This document shows positions 21,451-21,667 of a stretch of 21,667 nucleotides of DNA, in pieces (the first letter of the stretch is position 1; the number at the start of each line of letters is the position of its first letter). Position numbers and translations under genes: made by a program. The stretch comes from a virus: the IMG/VR virus record IMGVR_UViG_3300027752_000130, positions 1-21,667 of that record; one strand, written 5' to 3'. The notes under the pieces were generated by a model. It was not told where the DNA came from. It searched no databases and saw nothing but the letters and a program-made list of their open reading frames with translations.

Positions 21451-21667
21451 ATGGGAAAATTTCAATCAAGTAAAGTCTTTGACGGGTTTAGTACAGTATT
21501 CCGTCAATGGAAAGCAGAAACAACACACTGTAGGTATGTACATGGATACGGTATATCATTTAAAATCTATTTTGAAGGAAAATTAGACGAGAGAAACTGG
21601 GTCTGGGACTTCGGAGGCATGAAAAGAGCAAAAACCAAGATAGACGGAAAGTCTCCTAAAGAGTGGA
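21451..21667 (+). CDS. queD: QueD-like 6-carboxy-tetrahydropterin synthase (3' end outside window)
   Basis: The first 72 residues of a protein of the QueD / 6-pyruvoyl-tetrahydropterin synthase family, cut by the window end. The core THCRYVHGYGISFKIYFEG matches the family's C-x3-HGH-x region; the catalytic-type cysteine is C27, and WVWDFGGMK at 50-58 fits the segment before the substrate pocket. Usual zinc ligands are three His; here H31 is kept, the HGH second His is Y33, and the usual His of the F-x-A-x-H motif appears replaced by F17 (FSTVF). QueD makes carboxy-tetrahydropterin in the route to preQ0, one step before QueE and two before QueC (19119). It has no Shine-Dalgarno sequence; ATG 21451 lies 9 bases after the previous stop. 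Confidence 0.78.
   Translation, partial: MGKFQSSKVFDGFSTVFRQWKAETTHCRYVHGYGISFKIYFEGKLDERNWVWDFGGMKRAKTKIDGKSPKEW

Noticed and set aside
1-21667. CRISPR arrays, insertion sequences, integrase or attachment sites
   Set aside because: No regularly spaced repeats, transposase genes, terminal inverted repeats or integrase motifs are visible.

Overview
The window is one strand-coherent stretch of an AT-rich T4-like tailed phage genome (contractile-tailed, Caudoviricetes). Every gene I support lies on the + strand. The T4-type assignment rests on a baseplate/tail block followed by a replication block with recognisable gp32, UvsX, RNase H and gp41 counterparts. The host is probably a member of the Bacteroidota, perhaps a marine flavobacterium. 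I infer this from A/T-rich leaders mostly lacking Shine-Dalgarno sequences, a repeated promoter-like motif with a TTG element about 20 nt before TATATT, and a ribonucleotide reductase small subunit whose metal ligands match my recollection of the class Id type from Flavobacterium. None of these is proof.

Bases 1-9271 are the tail/baseplate module. It holds a gp26-like hub protein (truncated by the window edge) that overlaps a small gp51-like reading frame, a tape-measure protein, a small unknown protein, a gp48/gp54-like tube-baseplate protein, a gp53/LysM-like wedge protein, a large hub protein ending in an M15-type peptidase domain, and a glycine-rich virion protein. Two genes are preceded by a shared CTATTTATA motif, a candidate late promoter.

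Bases 9286-19068 are the replication and nucleotide module. It holds a compact, divergent family A DNA polymerase, an unknown 151-aa protein, gp32 without its zinc module, UvsX, a 5'-3' exonuclease (RNase H type), DnaB-like helicase, NrdB, NrdA, a 39-aa basic protein, thioredoxin and a 99-aa unknown. The TTG-N19/20-TATATT motif occurs before the polymerase, gp32, helicase and 39-aa genes, and again at 21141.

Bases 19119-21667 are the accessory end. A QueC-like enzyme has lost all four cysteines of its usual zinc site. A gene-poor stretch of about 480 bases appears to encode a pseudoknotted RNA ending 8 nt before a tRNA-Gln(UUG). Then come a GT-A glycosyltransferase, a small membrane protein and a QueD-like enzyme cut by the window end, which lacks two of its three usual zinc histidines. 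QueC and QueD point to 7-deazaguanine synthesis, either for DNA modification or for tRNA; the window does not decide which. The least explained items are the structured RNA, the zinc-site losses in QueC/QueD, the divergent polymerase and the gp26/gp51 frame overlap.
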